A stretch of 15,759 nt of DNA from AG-12 sp035531535. Its GTDB lineage: Bacteria; Chloroflexota; Dormibacteria; Aeolococcales; Bog-877. Shown piece after piece: positions 13,923 to 15,759 of the stretch. Every line of letters begins with the position of its first letter. The first letter of the stretch is position 1. The notes beneath the pieces were generated by a model. The model searched no databases. It saw nothing but the letters and a program-made list of their open reading frames with translations, and was not told the origin of the DNA. Made by a program: the position numbers and the translations under genes. The stretch covers positions 1 through 15,759 of the forward strand of contig DATKSV010000154.1 of assembly GCA_035531535.1 (NCBI GenBank), read 5' to 3'.

Positions 13923-13951
13923 TTGACGGCCAAGGAAGTGGGACCTAGGAT
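13923..13951 (+). promoter_or_regulatory. Sigma70-type promoter of the small unknown gene
   Basis: TTGACG (13923-13928), 17 bases, TAGGAT (13946-13951). This is one of the two best promoter matches in the window. It would start transcription near 13958 and give a leader of roughly 65 bases to TTG 14025, so this gene is not leaderless. Within that leader, TAGATT at 13971-13976 sits six bases before another in-frame TTG (13983), a second possible start mode. Confidence 0.6.
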
Positions 13952-14024
13952 GAGAAGGCCCACGCCAGAGTAGATTTAGGACTTGCGCGCCTTTCCAGCA
14001 GAACGCCAATTCAAGGGATTGCAG

Positions 14025-14342
14025 TTGCCCACCATCGCTGAAACCTCTCGTGAGATCTCCAAGCTCTATGAGGTCGACCACCTCACCCGGCGGGAGCGCA
14101 GTGCCCGTCGCAACAAGATCCTCTTCATCGACCGTCTGCTCAACGAGTTGGAGCAGCTGAACATCGTCGAGGAGATCACGGTGCCGGTTCCGCTGCGGAC
14201 CCAGTGCCGCAAGCTGCTCGCCAGAGAGGGGCACCCCTTGGGCCGCGGTCGGGCCGATGGCGTGAGCATCGCGGAATGGATGGACGCCCTCTATGACGTC
14301 CAGGATGGGCTCATGTTCACCATCGGCGACGAGGACGAGTAG
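14025..14342 (+). CDS. Small conserved-looking hypothetical protein (105 residues)
   Basis: I do not recognise the family. The protein is soluble and largely helical: ISKLYEVDHLTRRERSARRN (about 10-29), a leucine-rich helix ILFIDRLLNELEQLNIVEE (31-49), a short strand (ITVPVP), and a second helical part ending VSIAEWMDALYDVQDGLMF, with an acidic GDEDE tail. TTG 14025 is preferred because AAGGGA (14013-14018) precedes it by six bases; TTG 13983 would add 14 residues without a ribosome site. It has its own strong promoter and lies between biotin ligase and tRNA-Arg. The alternating charged helices suggest a protein-protein interaction role, which is a guess. Confidence 0.65.
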   Translation: MPTIAETSREISKLYEVDHLTRRERSARRNKILFIDRLLNELEQLNIVEEITVPVPLRTQCRKLLAREGHPLGRGRADGVSIAEWMDALYDVQDGLMFTIGDEDE

Positions 14343-14406
14343 GCTAAGCCTGGTCAGTCCCGTCATCGAGTGGGCCCCGTCCCCAGGTGTGGGCCTGCGC
14401 TGGCGA

Positions 14407-14478
<72 letters not shown>

Positions 14479-14563
14479 CGCGCCGGGGTCGTGACGGTGG
14501 CCGCTGTCTCCCTAGGTGCAACCCAGGTGCGGCGGGCCACGGCCCGGCCGGGACCTTCGGAAC

Positions 14564-14613
14564 GGGGCTGCAGGCCAGACGGAGCCCCAGGCCCCCTCAC
14601 CGCTGGTCTGGCC
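14564..14613 (+). promoter_or_regulatory. Possible H-type pseudoknot or alternative-stem RNA upstream of the EamA gene
   Basis: Two perfect interleaved inverted repeats: GGGGCT (14564-14569) with AGCCCC (14583-14588), and GGCCAGAC (14573-14580) with GTCTGGCC (14606-14613). The first half of the second stem lies in the loop of the first, so the two either form a pseudoknot or exclude each other as in a switch. It sits in the 234-base gap between tRNA-Arg and the transporter, about 100 bases before its start. It matches no riboswitch class I recognise. Confidence 0.35.
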
Positions 14614-14712
14614 AACCGGTAGGGGATTGACCATCGGGCCAGAACGATTGCCCCGCTCCCCCGGACAGCCACGATCGAGGAAGATGCCCTTCAGCTACCA
14701 AGGGAGAGGAAC

Positions 14713-15618
14713 TTGACCCGGCGGGTGTGGCTGCTGTTCTTGGCGATGTGCCTCATCTGGGGACTGCCCTACCTGCTGATCCGGGTATCGGTCCGAGCCA
14801 TCACCCCGGCCGAGCTGGTCTTCGGACGCACCGCCATCGGCGCTGCCGTCCTGCTCCCGCTGGCCGCCCGCCGGGGCCAGTTGCGAGTGGTCCTCCCTCA
14901 CTGGCGGCCGCTGCTGGCCTACACGGCGGTCGAGATCGCCATCCCGTGGTTGCTCCTATCTGACGCCGAACGCCACATCAGCAGCTCGCTGTCCGGGCTG
15001 CTGGTGGCGGCGGTGCCGCTGGTCGGCACCGCCCTCGCCTGGGCCACCGGCTTCCGGCAGGTCCTGGGTCCGCGCCAGCTCACAGGTCTGCTGATTGGGC
15101 TGCTCGGGGTTGGGGCGGTGCTGGGATTCGACCTGGGCACCATGACCCCGCTGGCCGGCGTCGAGATGGCGGTCGTGATCATCTGCTATGCCACCGGCCC
15201 CCAGATCCTGTCGCGCCGCCTCGCCCATCTGCCGGGGTTGGGGGTGGTCGCCTTCTCTCTGGTCATGGGCGCGGTTGCCTACCTTCCGGTCGCGGTCTGG
15301 CAGCACCCCAGGGCCGTCCCCTCAGGCGAGGTGATGGCGTCGGTGGCGGTGCTGGGGTTGGTGTGCACGGCCCTGGCCTTCGTCCTCTTCTTCGAGCTAA
15401 TCCGCCGCATCGGAGCCGTGCGGGCGACCGTCATAACCTATGTCAACCCGGCTGTGGCCGTGGCTCTGGGAGTGGTACTGCTCCACGAGAGCTTCACCGC
15501 CGGCACCGCCATCGGGTTCGGACTGATTCTGGTGGGGTCCGCGCTCGCCACCCGGGTGTCCCCGCCCCCGCGGCGGGATGGCCAGCCCACCCTGGGCTCG
15601 GTCGGAGCCGAGCCCTAA
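14713..15618 (+). CDS. EamA/DMT-superfamily transporter
   Basis: A 301-residue integral membrane protein with about ten hydrophobic helices in two EamA repeats (residues about 6-138 and 150-285). Typical features are WLLFLAMCLIWGLPYLLIR at the first helix, the loop ITPAELVFGRTAIGA, a closing helix LLIGLLGVGAVLGFD of repeat one, and in repeat two ITYVNPAVAVALGVVLLHES and a final GFGLILVGSALATR. The family exports or exchanges small metabolites such as amino acids, purines or drugs by proton or solute coupling; the substrate cannot be read. The tail is short and hydrophilic. TTG 14713 has AGGGAGAGGA (14701-14710) just upstream. It uses the rare AUA codon at least once (VITYV segment). Confidence 0.93.
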   Translation: MTRRVWLLFLAMCLIWGLPYLLIRVSVRAITPAELVFGRTAIGAAVLLPLAARRGQLRVVLPHWRPLLAYTAVEIAIPWLLLSDAERHISSSLSGLLVAAVPLVGTALAWATGFRQVLGPRQLTGLLIGLLGVGAVLGFDLGTMTPLAGVEMAVVIICYATGPQILSRRLAHLPGLGVVAFSLVMGAVAYLPVAVWQHPRAVPSGEVMASVAVLGLVCTALAFVLFFELIRRIGAVRATVITYVNPAVAVALGVVLLHESFTAGTAIGFGLILVGSALATRVSPPPRRDGQPTLGSVGAEP

Positions 15619-15663
15619 CCCGAAGTTACCGATGGTTGTTGAAGTGAGTTCGAGTTGCGATTG

Positions 15664-15679
15664 GGCTGCAATTGTAGCC
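15664..15679. repeat. Near-perfect 16-base palindrome upstream of a promoter (operator candidate)
   Basis: GGCTGCAATTGTAGCC is symmetric except for one G-T pair. It ends nine bases before the -35 box of the last promoter and is centred about 52 bases before the expected transcription start, a usual place for an activator site. No regulator is identified for it. Confidence 0.35.
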
Positions 15680-15688
15680 ACTAATAGC

Positions 15689-15717
15689 TTGACATTGTGG
15701 AGATGGCGTGGTAGGGT
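15689..15717 (+). promoter_or_regulatory. Near-consensus promoter for a leaderless gene
   Basis: TTGACA (15689-15694) is a perfect -35 box, followed by 17 bases and TAGGGT (15712-15717), then six bases and GTG 15724. This is the clearest example in the window of a promoter that places the transcription start on the start codon. Confidence 0.7.
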
Positions 15718-15723
15718 AATGGG

Positions 15724-15759
15724 GTGGCCAAGTCAGGCAGCAATGCCATGCACGTCGAC
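15724..15759 (+). CDS. Start of a gene, truncated by window edge
   Basis: Only 12 codons are visible (MAKSGSNAMHVD), too few to name a family. GTG 15724 is chosen over ATG 15719 (different frame) because it lies six bases after the -10 box, the distance seen at other starts here. The strong promoter suggests high expression, and the palindrome upstream suggests control. Confidence 0.45.
   Translation, partial: MAKSGSNAMHVD

Noticed and set aside
14564..14613. Fluoride or guanidine riboswitch for the pseudoknot-like element.
   Set aside because: The conserved sequences of those classes, as I know them, are not present; only the stem arrangement is similar.

Overview
The window is G+C-rich (third codon positions are mostly G or C) and densely packed with short operons on both strands. 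Gene content (two-domain Ppx/GppA phosphatase, EamA transporter, BirA without a DNA-binding domain, actinobacterial-style TnpB), frequent GTG/TTG starts and promoters whose -10 box lies 6-8 bases before the start codon suggest a high-GC terrabacterium: Actinomycetota, Chloroflexota or a Dormibacterota-like soil lineage. This is an inference from style; there is no rRNA or marker phylogeny here.

Layout. 1-523 (-): N-terminal part of an S9-type peptidase, cut by the window edge. 562-942: no confident gene. 943-2097 (-): decayed, 5'-truncated IS200/IS605-type tnpB with an in-frame amber codon. 2179-2255 (-): tRNA-Ile with a UAU anticodon. 2304-3125 (+): SAM methyltransferase, whose stop codon overlaps that of leuS (3122-5536, -). 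5652-6326 (+): membrane-anchored DUF5666-like protein, diverging from leuS. 6353-8361 (-): Rieske-fold protein without its His ligands, Ppx/GppA phosphatase and PHP phosphoesterase. 8564-10717 (+): leader-peptide-like ORF, 77-residue unknown protein, helix-turn-helix protein and leucyl aminopeptidase. 10767-13017 (-): duplicated-domain unknown protein, an overlooked 41-residue ORF, Nudix hydrolase and metallo-beta-lactamase-fold hydrolase. 13066-13894 (+): biotin-protein ligase. 14025-14342 (+): small unknown protein with a clear promoter. 14407-14478 (+): tRNA-Arg(CCG). 14713-15618 (+): EamA transporter preceded by a possible pseudoknot. 15724 onward (+): first codons of a further gene behind a near-consensus promoter.

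Most of the window is housekeeping: translation (leuS, two tRNAs), protein turnover (S9 peptidase, PepA), biotin attachment and phosphate/nucleotide hydrolases. I see no phage, CRISPR array, defence island or biosynthetic cluster. The points most worth following are the tRNA-Ile(UAU), a consistent leaderless-promoter layout paired with TTG starts on genes that have Shine-Dalgarno sites, the Rieske-fold protein that lost both histidines, the probable CTG start of the Ppx/GppA gene, the hidden 41-residue ORF and the possible pseudoknot ahead of the transporter.
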